Positions 8,886-18,900 are shown, numbered from the stretch's first letter. The stretch is 49,625 bases of DNA from Butyrivibrio sp. XPD2006 (GCF_000420865.1 NZ_ATVT01000021.1:1-49625); one strand, 5' to 3'. Notes: generated by a model not told the origin, from the sequence alone. Program-made: numbers and translations.

Positions 8886-9078
8886 GGGTCTCCTGTCTGA
8901 TTGTCTTAAAGACATCCTCAACAATTCCAGAAATCTGTTCCTTGAATACGATAACAAGTCCAATAAGTACAACGATGATGAGGATTACCTCGACTGTTCC
9001 CATTCCATTTTCGTCATTCCAGAATTTCTTTACGCCTCCGGCAACTTTCTTTCCAATATTCTTTACTGCTTCAATCAT
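8869..9078 (-). CDS. flp: Flp-type major pilin precursor
   Basis: 69 aa, with an amphipathic basic leader, then DENGMGTVEVILIIVVLIGL. The glycine before MGTVE is the likely prepilin peptidase cleavage point, leaving the mature pilin with the class III pilin Glu at +5 and a hydrophobic stalk. The ribosome site GGGAGG lies 8 nt upstream. This is the Flp1-like putative pilin type of Firmicutes. It is the smallest gene of the cluster and likely encodes the fibre subunit. Confidence 0.88.
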   Translation of the reverse strand: MIEAVKNIGKKVAGGVKKFWNDENGMGTVEVILIIVVLIGLVIVFKEQISGIVEDVFKTIRQETRVITN

Positions 9079-9111
9079 TTATTTTTCCTCCCTTGTTGTT
9101 TTTATTTCTGA

Positions 9112-10578
9112 TCAAAACGCCATATACGCCGGTATCATGATCACGATCATTACTATCACCAGCATTATTATCATTGGAAGAAGAAGCTTTGTTCCCGCTT
9201 CCTCTCCCGCTTTGCGGACTCTGTCCATCCTCTCGTCAAAGGCCTTTTTGGACTCCTCCTGCAAAAGTATCAAAAGCTCACTGTTACCTTTCCTGAGATT
9301 CTGGGACAGAAGAGTCGTAAGCCTTGTGTACTGCTGCCCGCTGCATCGCAGGCCAAAGTGCTCATATACACTGCCTTCTGATGTACCTGCCGCCATTTCT
9401 CTTCCTGCCCTTAGCACTTCTTCATAAAGGTATTTCTTCTCGCCTGTATTGTTTTTCTTCCGGACATATCCGCTTCCCAGCTTTTCAAAGATGTTCCTCA
9501 TTGTCATTCCCGCTCCCATATAGAGCACGATCTGTGATACAAACTGAGGATAATCTCCCAGCATCTGAGCACTTCTCTCCTCCATTGCTTTCTTAAGCTC
9601 CTTGTCCTTAAGAACATAGGAAGCGGCGCTGCCTATTAGTGTCAGCATAAGTAGCAGCATACTGTTGTCTGTTACTTTCTCCGACCACCTGATCTTCCTC
9701 TGGCCGTAGCTCTCCGGAAGGCTGATCTCCTGCTCTTCTTTGGAGCTCTCATCGGCTTTTGTCAAAAGCTCTTTTATCTCCTTAAAAGCCCTCTCTGAAG
9801 GCGTGAGAGTCCGAGGCTTTATCTGAGCACAAAAGTCCTGCTGCCACCTGAGATCTTTATAACTGTAGGTAGCCGTAAGATTCACCAGCACTCCTTCTTC
9901 AGGGATCATCTCCTCAATAAGCTCTCCGTCAAAATGAAGAACATCATAGTTGTCGCTCCTCCAGCTGATATCAAAAGGATAGTCCGGTATCCTCTCTGCC
10001 AGATCAAGGTCGCTGCTGACATCGTCAAAGCTGCTGTTTTCCTTTAGCACGATTTTCTCCAACGCAGCTGCCGCTTCTTCAAACAGAGCCTGAGCTTCCT
10101 CATCTGTGTACTCCCTAGTCGTAACAGGCAGAGTATACTGACCGATCTCGTTTCCGGCTTCATCCGTGGCTACCAGGTTAACCTTGTAATCCTTCTCACC
10201 AAAAGAATTTCTTGCTATCACATCGCCCTCTCCGAGCTTTGAACTGTGACCGGCACCCACTGCCATCATGAATGCAAGAAAGCATCCCGCGCTTGCCATC
10301 ATAAGAACAACGCTTATCTTTCTGATAAAGTACTCTGTCTCTGCATTGTCCAGATCTTTCCTCTGCTCCAGAGTTCCCAGATACATTCTTATCTTCTCCG
10401 AAGAAAAAGTCCTGATCCTTCCTCTGATGTTCTTGTAAATGTACAGCGCAATCCTGAGAAAAGCCCTGCTGATCCCTGTATCCTCGATTCCCGGAGGGAG
10501 CTCAAGATTCTTTGACAACCCCCAAAGCACTACCATCGCAAGCGGAAAGATAAGATATAAAAATGAAAACTTATACAT
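9112..10578 (-). CDS. TadC-like T2SSF protein with large extracytoplasmic insertion
   Basis: 488 aa, much longer than a usual TadC (~300). Membrane helices lie at about 4-21, 88-108, 304-322 and 466-486. The T2SSF-like helical core is at about 335-465 (QFVSQIVLYMGAGMTMRNIFEKL). Between the second and third helices is a ~195-residue insertion predicted outside the cell. Part of it (about 190-255: PFDISWRSDNYDVLHFDGEL followed by VLVNLTATYSY) resembles an atrophied bacterial Ig-like domain. The start overlaps the tadB end by 8 nt. It is the inner-membrane platform for pilus assembly with a possible external docking domain. Confidence 0.82.
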   Translation of the reverse strand: MYKFSFLYLIFPLAMVVLWGLSKNLELPPGIEDTGISRAFLRIALYIYKNIRGRIRTFSSEKIRMYLGTLEQRKDLDNAETEYFIRKISVVLMMASAGCFLAFMMAVGAGHSSKLGEGDVIARNSFGEKDYKVNLVATDEAGNEIGQYTLPVTTREYTDEEAQALFEEAAAALEKIVLKENSSFDDVSSDLDLAERIPDYPFDISWRSDNYDVLHFDGELIEEMIPEEGVLVNLTATYSYKDLRWQQDFCAQIKPRTLTPSERAFKEIKELLTKADESSKEEQEISLPESYGQRKIRWSEKVTDNSMLLLMLTLIGSAASYVLKDKELKKAMEERSAQMLGDYPQFVSQIVLYMGAGMTMRNIFEKLGSGYVRKKNNTGEKKYLYEEVLRAGREMAAGTSEGSVYEHFGLRCSGQQYTRLTTLLSQNLRKGNSELLILLQEESKKAFDERMDRVRKAGEEAGTKLLLPMIIMLVIVMIVIMIPAYMAF

Positions 10579-11335
10579 TGATGTTTACTATCCTTTCCGA
10601 CATAAAATAGGAGACCACATAGAAAGCCATGCACACTGTCATCACTACGATCCCGAACAGATTGTGATAGAGCGGCTCAAAAAAGCCGGGGCTTGTAAGA
10701 CTTATATAGAAGATAATGAAGAAAGGCACCAGATTCATGATCCTTGCTTCCATTCTCTTTGCGCTTATAAGCACATCGATTTCTTTTTCCACATCCATCT
10801 TCTGCGAGATGACAGTTATGGTTCTGGCAATGATCTGGGTCATGTTTCCTCCGCTTCTCTTTGCCACGGCAAAAACCTCTGCAAAATCCTGTATATCGGT
10901 GTTTCCCGATTCCTTTCCAAGTCTGTATATCAGCTTTTCCAGAGGAATATTGTTTTTAATCCCCTTGCCGATCTTAGACAGCGCTGCGCAGATAAGGCTC
11001 TTTTTCCCATATAGAAGTTCCATGTCATGATGTGCTTCCAGGAAAGCATTCTCAGGAGAATATCCCGCCTTTAAACTTGTCAGCACCGAGCTTATCGCAT
11101 CCCTGAACTGTATTCCTATAAGCCTTGTATTCCTCTCGACCTGACGCTTTTTCTGATACACGTACCAGGGAATTATCACCGGCAAAAGAGCTGCCACCGC
11201 AATCCAGGAATCATAGAAAAGCCTTCCGAAAGAGAGCGCTATCAGTACTCCTTGAAGAACAATGGGTATGTCCTCAATCCCTCTGGGGTAAGCTAAGGCC
11301 TGCTGCCATAAGCTTTTCAGTTGCTTTAAGTTCAC
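10571..11335 (-). CDS. tadB: TadB-like type II secretion F-domain protein
   Basis: 254 aa with a T2SSF domain: helix pair RDAISSVLTSLKAGYSPENAF, the ESGNTDIQDFAEVFAVAKRSGGNM signature and two C-terminal membrane helices. It forms the membrane platform with TadC. The open frame extends to 11398 inside the ATPase gene. The GTG at 11335 has TGGAGG 7 nt upstream and is chosen, leaving a 62-nt overlap with tadA. Confidence 0.88.
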   Translation of the reverse strand: MNLKQLKSLWQQALAYPRGIEDIPIVLQGVLIALSFGRLFYDSWIAVAALLPVIIPWYVYQKKRQVERNTRLIGIQFRDAISSVLTSLKAGYSPENAFLEAHHDMELLYGKKSLICAALSKIGKGIKNNIPLEKLIYRLGKESGNTDIQDFAEVFAVAKRSGGNMTQIIARTITVISQKMDVEKEIDVLISAKRMEARIMNLVPFFIIFYISLTSPGFFEPLYHNLFGIVVMTVCMAFYVVSYFMSERIVNINV

Positions 11336-12518
11336 CTGCTTTCCTCCATTTCCCAACAATCTTTCCACGGGCATCTTCTCCCTCTTCTTCAAACTCAAAC
11401 AATGTGTTGACCCTTATCCTCCCTGTCTTGGGATCAAGTTCCTTTTCAATTTCACATATCTCAAGCACCTTTCTGGTCCTGTCCCTTAATCTTCCAAGAT
11501 GAACCACAATATCTATTCCGGAAGCGATCTGGCCTCTTACCGCCGGCAGAGGGATCTCCATTCCCATAAGTACCATGGTCTCAATTCTTGAGAGCATATC
11601 CTCCGCACTGTTGGCATGTCCTGTTGACATGGCCATATGGCCGGTATTCATGGCCTGAAGCATATCAACACACTCATCACCCCTGACCTCACCGACCACT
11701 ATCCAGTCGGGTCTCATACGCAGAGATGACTTTATAAGGTCTCTTATGGTTATGGGTTTGCAGCCTTCAACGTTAGCGTTTCTTGCCTCCATCCGGACAA
11801 GGTTTGGAACCCCCAGAATCTGGAGTTCTGCATTGTCCTCTATGCTTATTAGTCTTTGATCCTTCGGAATAAAATCAGAAAGAGCATTCAGAAAGGTGGT
11901 TTTACCCGAACCGGTACCACCGGAAATAAAGATGTTATATCCGGCCTTAATCAGGACCTCGATATAATCTCTCAGATATTCAGAAATTGACCCAAACTCT
12001 ATGAGCCTTTTCATTGTGATAGGTTTCTCCGGAAACCTTCTTATGGTAACTATAGGACCGTTGAGTGCCACCGGATTTAATACAATGTTGACTCGCGATC
12101 CGTTTTCCAGCCTGGCATCCACTATAGGAGAGGACTCATTTACCACTCTGTTGCAGGATGATACGATCTGCTGGACCACATCCTCAAGTCGTTGTCTGGA
12201 CTCAAACCTGCAATCGGATTTCATGATCACACCGTTCTTCTCGATAAAGATGTTGTCTGTGCCGTTGACCATAATCTCCGTAATTGTAGGATCGTCCACC
12301 AGATGCTGAAGGACATCGAGCTTTCTTATTGAGTGGAACACCAGCTTTCTTAGGCGTTTCCTCTCTTCAAGCGTTACCATCCGGTGTCTCATCTCAGCAG
12401 AGATCTCCCTGTCGATGATCTCAAACATCTCCTGATCGGTGATCTCTCTTGAAAAGTCCAAAGAGCTCATGACCCGGTCCTTGACCAGGGACTTAAACTC
12501 TTCATGCTTATGCTCCAA
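11274..12518 (-). CDS. tadA: TadA/CpaF-family pilus assembly ATPase
   Basis: 414 aa. Walker A GGTGSGKTT is at about residues 201-209, and Walker B with the VGEVRGDE Asp-box glutamates near 270. The DDPTITEIMVNG N-terminal domain motif and GHANSAEDMLSR are also present. It is a secretion ATPase that powers Tad pilus extension. The frame extends to 12590, but TTG at 12518 has AGGAGG 9 nt upstream and a minimal overlap with the TadZ-like gene, so it is preferred. Confidence 0.94.
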   Translation of the reverse strand: MEHKHEEFKSLVKDRVMSSLDFSREITDQEMFEIIDREISAEMRHRMVTLEERKRLRKLVFHSIRKLDVLQHLVDDPTITEIMVNGTDNIFIEKNGVIMKSDCRFESRQRLEDVVQQIVSSCNRVVNESSPIVDARLENGSRVNIVLNPVALNGPIVTIRRFPEKPITMKRLIEFGSISEYLRDYIEVLIKAGYNIFISGGTGSGKTTFLNALSDFIPKDQRLISIEDNAELQILGVPNLVRMEARNANVEGCKPITIRDLIKSSLRMRPDWIVVGEVRGDECVDMLQAMNTGHMAMSTGHANSAEDMLSRIETMVLMGMEIPLPAVRGQIASGIDIVVHLGRLRDRTRKVLEICEIEKELDPKTGRIRVNTLFEFEEEGEDARGKIVGKWRKAGELKATEKLMAAGLSLPQRD

Positions 12519-13530
12519 TGCCGGATACCTCCTGACTGCGTATAATGATATCCTCAATATACCTGTTATAAGAAGAGATATCCCGTCCATCAGGGAGCAT
12601 GCATTTCATGGTCTTTGTGATGATCCTCTCGTAGTCATTCTCGCCGAGAGCCTTTGTATATCTGCCAAGTCTGTAGTGGTCAGCAGAATTGTTTCTGATA
12701 ACGGTATAGATGACATCACACATATCAAGGATCTCAAAGAACCCGTCCGGATATTCCTTCAGGTCAAGAAGTATGTACTCATACCCTGCCTCTTTGGTAA
12801 GAAGCTCTGTCAGCTCCCTTATCTTTTCGAAGCCGATTTCCTTGATCTGCATAGCAGTCCCGGCAGGAGGAATATAATCCAGTCCGTTCCTGGTCCGCTT
12901 GATCTTCTCCAGATAGAGGCAGAACTTATCCCTCTCGCAATCCGCAAAGTATAAGAGGTCCGTGATATCTTCTTCAGGCTCCTGTTCAAAGAGACTCATC
13001 AGAGCCGAAAAACTTTCGAAGCTGATAAGGATTGTCCTTGCCTTTCGGGCAAGGGCCTCACCCATCTTAATGGCAAAAGAAGTTTGTCCGCATCTCGAAA
13101 TGGGAGTGTAAAAGCCCAGTATCTGCCTTTTGTCTGCTCCGTCACAAAAGCCCAGTCCCGAAAAATCCTCAGCCTCTTTTATACATAGCTCCAAAACCCT
13201 GTCCACTATTTCAGAAGCCGGCAGATATTTGCTCACGCGATAGACCTTTTCGCCGAAGATTTCTTCCATGTTCCTGTCTGTCCCATCTTCAACAAGGATC
13301 ATAATGTTTTTGCAATTTCTGCTGATCATCTCTCCATCAAGCAATGAAAGTGAATTTTCCGAAACCACAAGAAGCGATATTTCTCTGCTTTCGATATACT
13401 CAGTAAATTTCTCACCCTCTGTAAAAGCCTGGATTTCAAAGGATAGCTTTAAGTGGCTCCTTAAGTACTCCGATAATCTCTCGCAGTAGAGCTCGTCGCT
13501 GTCAAATACAGCCATAGCTACACATTTCAT
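12508..13530 (-). CDS. tadZ: TadZ/CpaE-like protein with degenerate P-loop
   Basis: 340 aa. Residues 1-115 resemble an atypical receiver domain (FDSDELYCERLSEYL). Residues 137-330 resemble a MinD/ParA-type ATPase. In the deviant Walker A position the sequence is TPISRCGQTSF (142-152): the usual GKT/S is GQT, and the signature lysine is missing. TadZ localises the Tad machine at the pole in other bacteria. The start overlaps the preceding stop (ATGA) and has GGAGGTG. Its position next to tadA supports the call more than its sequence does. Confidence 0.82.
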   Translation of the reverse strand: MKCVAMAVFDSDELYCERLSEYLRSHLKLSFEIQAFTEGEKFTEYIESREISLLVVSENSLSLLDGEMISRNCKNIMILVEDGTDRNMEEIFGEKVYRVSKYLPASEIVDRVLELCIKEAEDFSGLGFCDGADKRQILGFYTPISRCGQTSFAIKMGEALARKARTILISFESFSALMSLFEQEPEEDITDLLYFADCERDKFCLYLEKIKRTRNGLDYIPPAGTAMQIKEIGFEKIRELTELLTKEAGYEYILLDLKEYPDGFFEILDMCDVIYTVIRNNSADHYRLGRYTKALGENDYERIITKTMKCMLPDGRDISSYNRYIEDIIIRSQEVSGIGA

Positions 13531-13943
13531 AGAACACCTCCAACCACAAACAATACGCTGGCCAAAATCGGCACTGCGAAGTGAATTGTCTTTTGTTTAT
13601 TTCTCTTGAGAATTATGACCGCGACCGAAATAGCTCCGGCGATCAGGAAAGAAATCAGAATACAGGAAAGAGTATCCTGCATCGAGAGAAAGGATGCTGC
13701 CGACATGAAGAGTTTCACGTCACCCGCTGCAATGCCTTTAAAGAAGTACACAGGAAGCAGTATAAGAAGTGCTGCTCCTACTGCAAGGATGGATTCCAGA
13801 AATCTGTCCTGCCCCTGTATGAGATTAGTTCCCATTCCAAGAAGCAGTCCCGGAACCACCCAGGCGTTGTATATTTTGTCTTTGAAAAGATCCGTAAACA
13901 CAGCTCCCGTCAAAAACAATATCAGAACTAAGACTATAACAAT
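13527..13943 (-). CDS. A24 prepilin peptidase, first gene of the Tad operon
   Basis: A membrane protein with the A24 pair of aspartates: FTDLFKDKIYN in the first cytosolic loop and AAGDVKLF as the GxGD motif (first glycine replaced by alanine). The canonical start would be TTG at 13919, but this cuts the first membrane helix. The frame stays open upstream through IVIVLVLILFLTG to a stop at 13944-13946, and an AAAGGGG ribosome site ends at 13947. The start is probably a rare ATT (13943) or ATA (13937) codon. It probably processes Flp and pseudopilins. Confidence 0.8.
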   Translation of the reverse strand: MVIVLVLILFLTGAVFTDLFKDKIYNAWVVPGLLLGMGTNLIQGQDRFLESILAVGAALLILLPVYFFKGIAAGDVKLFMSAASFLSMQDTLSCILISFLIAGAISVAVIILKRNKQKTIHFAVPILASVLFVVGGVL

Positions 13944-13982
13944 CTACCCCTTTCGTGATGTTTTATCGAGCTCGCGAAAAAG

Positions 13983-14011
13983 AATTTAGCATGTACTTTT
14001 ATCTTTGTAAA
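13983..14011 (-). promoter_or_regulatory. promoter of the Tad pilus operon
   Basis: Minus-strand TTTACA (14006-14011) and TAAATT (13983-13988) with a 17-bp spacer, lying between the flagellin-operon terminator and the first Tad gene. Confidence 0.7.
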
Positions 14012-14031
14012 CCCCTCTGAAATTCGAAAAA

Positions 14032-14081
14032 GCGACAAATCTTAAGAATTATGCTTTCGCAGAATTCCTTAGATTTATCGC
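14032..14081 (-). terminator. long-stem terminator after fliS
   Basis: Two 23-nt arms (14032-14054 and 14059-14081) pair almost completely around a TTTC/GAAA tetraloop. On the minus strand a T5 run follows. It separates the flagellin operon from the Tad operon. The remainder of 13947-14171 holds the Tad promoter and an AT-rich stretch with nothing else recognisable. Confidence 0.9.
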
Positions 14082-14171
14082 TTCTTTTCATCGCAAAATC
14101 GTTAGTCTTTAAACCAAATTAATAATTTCCGGCGGCAAAAATTAATATCTTAAGATTTTCTTAAGATGCCC

Positions 14172-14648
14172 TTATGCCATTAGTCCCCTGTTGTATGAAA
14201 CTGCCGTAACATCCTCATTGAGACTGTATTTTCCGTAGGTCAGTCCTGCATATACCTTCTGGGTATTTCCCATTATCTTTCCGGATGTATCTTCTTTTTC
14301 CAACGCCTCGTATGCTTCATGGAGATTTTTAAAGTTCTTTAAAACTCTCCAGATACGGTTGATACTGAAGGTTGCTCCGGCTACTGTCAGCTCTTTCTTT
14401 GAGAAAATATATATCTGATAGAGGTTCTTTGCCAGCTCATAGTCCATATTCAGTGAGTGTATCAGCTCATCGATACAGTTCTGGGCTCTGATAAGGCTCT
14501 TTTGGGCATCTTCCTTTTTCCCGATGCCAATACTTTCGATGGCCTCATCCAGATAGTACATCACCATTTCATATATGATGGTGATCATCTGTGTCTTGTT
14601 TGCCTCTGATATCTTAAGTGTAAATTCCTGTTTCTTTTCCAGCGTCAT
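14172..14648 (-). CDS. fliS: FliS-like flagellin export chaperone
   Basis: 158 aa, helical, with the FliS pattern MVMYYLDEAIESIGIGKKEDAQ, SLIRAQNCIDELIHSLNMDYELAKNLYQIY. FliS binds the flagellin C-terminus and keeps it export-competent. It sits 41 nt downstream of flagellin, the usual neighbour. It is slightly longer than typical FliS (~125-135 aa) because of a C-terminal tail. AAAGGG lies 7 nt before the ATG. Confidence 0.85.
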   Translation of the reverse strand: MTLEKKQEFTLKISEANKTQMITIIYEMVMYYLDEAIESIGIGKKEDAQKSLIRAQNCIDELIHSLNMDYELAKNLYQIYIFSKKELTVAGATFSINRIWRVLKNFKNLHEAYEALEKEDTSGKIMGNTQKVYAGLTYGKYSLNEDVTAVSYNRGLMA

Positions 14649-14689
14649 ATTCTATCCCTTTCGCAGCGAAGTTACCATTTAGTCATTCG

Positions 14690-15877
14690 TTACTGAAGAA
14701 GCTGAAGCACCTGAGAAGGTCTCTCATTAGCCTGAGCCATCATGGAAATACCTGCCTGGGAGAGTACCTGCTGTGTTGAATATGTTGTCATCTCCTCTGC
14801 CATATCAACATCCATGATTCTGGAATAAGCTGCTGTCATATTCTCAACAGTGATGTCAAGATTACTTACTGTATGTTCAAGTCTGTTCTGGTATGCACCG
14901 AGCCTTGATCTGATACCGCTGATCTCTGAGATGGCATTCTTTACACTTTCAATCGCATCTGAAGCACCTTTTTCATTGGAAACATCCAGATTGTAAATAC
15001 CAAGAGTGGTAAGAGATACCTTCTGGATACGGATATCCATTGTCTGTCCCTCGTTGGCACCAACCTGCATTGTCATAGGACCTGTACCGGTAAGCTCAAG
15101 ATTTACAGTGTCTCTGAACGCCTCATTTATCTGCAGCTGGATCTTCTTACCTGTTGCATCCTGAAGAGTAAGCACATCCTCATTTATAGTAGCTGTCATG
15201 CCGTTTGGCATATAGTCAACCATTGTTCCGTCATCGAGTATCCTGTTTACCTTAATCTCAGATTCGCTGCCGTTTTCGAAAAAGATTCCTTTCTTATCAA
15301 CGCCTGTTGTACCTGTAAGGTTCATGTAGCTGACATCAATTCCGGTAATCTGATAAGTTCCGGCCTCAACATAATCCGAATAAGATACTGCTTTTACATT
15401 GGGATTTGTCACGCCTGTAGCCGGATCACTTCCAACTGTTGCATATCCTCGATAGTCAAAAGATCCGTCAAGAATAGACTGGCCGTTGAACTGTGTAGTT
15501 TCAGCCATTCTCTCAATCTCATCCTTAAGCTGTGTTACCTCTGCCTGGATCATCGAACGGTCACTATCGGTAAGTGTTCCGTTGCTGGCCTGAATCGCAA
15601 GCTGGCTCATCCTCTGGAGGATTTCATGAATTTCAGACAGACTTCCGTCTGCCACCTGTACAATTGAGATTGCATCCTTTGAAGTGTTATTTGCAACACC
15701 AAGACCCTCAATCTGGGAATTCATTCTTCTTGACATAGCAAGACCGGAAGGATTGTCCTTGGCATTTGTGATCTTAAGTCCGCTGGACAGTCTTCCCAAA
15801 GATTCTGAAAGAAGCTTGTCATTTCTCTGGAGTGCGTTGTTTGCTACCATTGCGGATACATTATAATTTACTTTCAT
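14690..15877 (-). CDS. hag: flagellin
   Basis: 395 aa. The conserved D0/D1 N-terminal region begins MKVNYNVSAMVANNALQRND and includes SSGLKITNAKDNPSGLAMS. The conserved C-terminal region includes IESVKNAISEISGIRSRLGAYQNRLEHT with the strand-switching QVL end. The variable central region is about 140-300. It is a secreted filament subunit. It begins only 31 nt after the large upstream gene, and no separate sigma-D promoter is obvious just before it, so it is likely co-transcribed. Confidence 0.97.
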   Translation of the reverse strand: MKVNYNVSAMVANNALQRNDKLLSESLGRLSSGLKITNAKDNPSGLAMSRRMNSQIEGLGVANNTSKDAISIVQVADGSLSEIHEILQRMSQLAIQASNGTLTDSDRSMIQAEVTQLKDEIERMAETTQFNGQSILDGSFDYRGYATVGSDPATGVTNPNVKAVSYSDYVEAGTYQITGIDVSYMNLTGTTGVDKKGIFFENGSESEIKVNRILDDGTMVDYMPNGMTATINEDVLTLQDATGKKIQLQINEAFRDTVNLELTGTGPMTMQVGANEGQTMDIRIQKVSLTTLGIYNLDVSNEKGASDAIESVKNAISEISGIRSRLGAYQNRLEHTVSNLDITVENMTAAYSRIMDVDMAEEMTTYSTQQVLSQAGISMMAQANERPSQVLQLLQ

Positions 15878-15908
15878 TTCTACCTCGTTTCTTAGGCTGC
15901 CTTATGGA

Positions 15909-18900
15909 TCAAAGTGCCTCGATAAAAGCCTTTGCCATTGTAAGGAGTGTTTTGGTATCTGTCTGTGTAATCTCGTTGCCTTCCCTGGCACCTGAAGAAA
16001 CCGCGCCCGCCGAAGCGGATCCGCTCTGCGCGTGATAGAGGATTGCGATGTTCTTGCTCTCTACCATGACACCCTCTATCTTTTCTGATAGTTTAGCGCA
16101 CAATCTGGTTCTTACATTTTCCAGATATTCAGACTCTTCCTGATTGCTGCCGTTTGTTGTCGTCAGCATACCCCGGATCATATCACTCTCTTTGTAGAGA
16201 CTTACCTGTATGAGTCCGTACATGTCAGTCTGAACACTGGCATCCATCCTTGAATTTGCATTCTTTTCGCTCTTAAGCGTCACATGCATTGAAACCGTCT
16301 GACCTTCGATCTCCACCGGAACTTCGTAGCTGTCTCTTTCTGCACTCTTTGACATAACTGAAATCTGCCTCTGCAAAAGAGATATCGCTCTCACGTCGAT
16401 GTAGCTGTCATTTTCAGTCATTAGCTCTTCAGATAATTTATCGGAGATATCTCCCAAAATCTTAACGTAGTTTTCCTGATAATCATCTTCACCCAGTTTT
16501 TCTGTTAAAAGAGCTTTCTCCTTAATGTCACCTGTCTTATCCCAGAAGCTGCCGTTTCTGCGATCGCGCCTTATTCCGATCATGGCTTCCATATTATTGA
16601 AGGTTGTTTCTATCTGCACAGCTGAAAGCTCATCAAGTGCAGCTTCAGAAGCCTTGAGCTGGGCCGTCTGTCTGATTCCGGTAACCTGCTCTTTTACATA
16701 CTCTCTCTCAAGCGCCTCATCAATCTCAGCTACTTCGAGCTTATCGGCAAGCTCCGGCAGAAGTGTTTCTTTTGAAGGCGCTGCCTGCATGAGCTTTTCA
16801 GGCTCGAGGTTCTCATATACAACCTCTGCCTTGGCGCTGTAATATCTGAAGGCTGTACTTATCTGAGCATCGATCTGTACACCGCTTATTCTGGACTCAA
16901 GGCCGCCGAATTCATCATCTACCTTATAGTCCATTCCGATCCTTGCAGCCTTTTGATTTCTTGTTGCTTCAAGAAGATTGCCTATAGTCATATCCCTTCC
17001 GGTTTTAAGAAGGGACCCTATTGCCTGATAGTCAGTAGTCTTGAGGGTATGGAACAACCTGTATATTCCTATAAAAGAAGCTCGTTCCTCGCTCGTTATA
17101 CCATTCTTCTTCTCCAGCTTGTATAGGAACCTGGCGTATTTTTCCTCGCTCTTACCCTTTTGTCCGTCTTTTGATGATGAGTGTCTGTCGAGGTTGTCTG
17201 AAAGCTCCTCAATTGTCATGGAGAGAGGATTCTGTCCTTCTCTAATAAGGTCAAGAACTGCTCCGGGCTTTATCCTTGAGACAACTGCCTGAAGATTAAC
17301 ATCCCAGCTCCGTACCTTCTCAAAGTTCTCCTCATTTACCTCCATCCTGTTATATCCGAGAATGCGGATAATACGGCGGTTCTCATCATTGAGCTCCTCG
17401 CCAAGATCTTTTAAAATGTCATCCACATTTCTGAAAGCCTTCTTAATGCTGTCACCAAGATCCGCTCTGGGGGCCGTCATTAGTTTCTCATAGCCTTCGC
17501 CGGCCTTTGCGAACTTATCAGCCAAAGACTCGGACCTCTGACTGATCTTATAGATGCTGGCTTCTCCAAACTCATCCGCCATCTCACCGACGATGTCCAC
17601 CGGCCCCTGCGCGATCATGCTGACTCTGGTGAGTGTCATGCGCATCATGTAGCCCGTATTTACACTCTTTACATCTGTGATCTCATCGATTGCCTTGCCG
17701 GTTGTTTCATCTGCCATGTTGCCGAGGGTACTCTTAAGTCTCTCTATAAGCTCCTCTATAGGCGCTGTATCTATGGTAAATCCTCTGTCCAGAAGCTGCT
17801 TGTTGGCTTCTGTTGTCATGCGAAGACGCACTTCTTCCATCTGGATCCTTGCAATCACAAGTCTGTTGTCGTTCTCGGGCAGCTCCTGCAGATCTGTCCT
17901 TGCCGCAGCATTGGAAAGATTTCTGATGGTAAGGTCTTTTCCTGAAATAATGGCAGACTTTATATCTTCATCCTTTATCTCTTTTACCTGATCCACCAAA
18001 GCAGAGGCCTTCTGAATATTTGATGTGGGATCAGAAAGACTCCCCTGTGTAGCCCGCTTTCCGTCCGATATGGCTGCTGCCGTAGCTTTAGTGCCCTGCT
18101 CAAGTGAGATAGGAAGCTCAACATTTTTGATAGCATTTACCGCTTCAAGATTTTCTGCTGTAAGCGGAATACCCTGAGTAACCATCCATCTCGCATTTTC
18201 TTTTACAGCTTCGTCTTTGGGATCGAGCCCTGACTCTTCAATGACCTTTTCAATCTGTGGCTCAAGCTGCTCCCAGTCAAAGCTGTCAGCAGTCTGGGCA
18301 TAGTACCCGCCTGCTTCCTGAGCATAGAAACCTTTGCCCATCACATTAAGTCCGTTTGTGCTGTGTGAAGCAAAATAGATGTTTTCAATGGTGGGCTTCA
18401 TATTATTGAGCACCATATATTTGACAGCGCTGTCATCCAGAGCCTCTATATCGGCAACCTGGTCTATGGCTGTCTTTGATGCCTTTACATTTTCAGCTGT
18501 TACAGGGATATCATTCTCATGAAAGCTCTTCTGAATTGCCTGTGCCAGCGCATCACTGCCGGTGATCTTCTTTAATTTATCAAGACTTAAGTCGTCATTA
18601 TATCCTGCAACCACAGTCCCTGATTCAAGAAGTACACTTTTAATCTTGTCAACAATGCTCACTGTCTCAGCAGAATTAATCTCTTTGATATCAAATCCAT
18701 CCTCCTGAGCTTTTGCATAGTCCTCCTCAGACATGGTATTTGACAAAAGAGCCATGAAGTTATGCCGGTTCTGAACATCCGTGTTCTGAGCCATTGCAGA
18801 GATATCTTCTATTGATCTTGTGTGCCCTGCATATGCATTATCGGTAAATCCTGATGCATCGATGTCCAGAGCATATCCTGTTTTGGAGAGATTAGATGAC

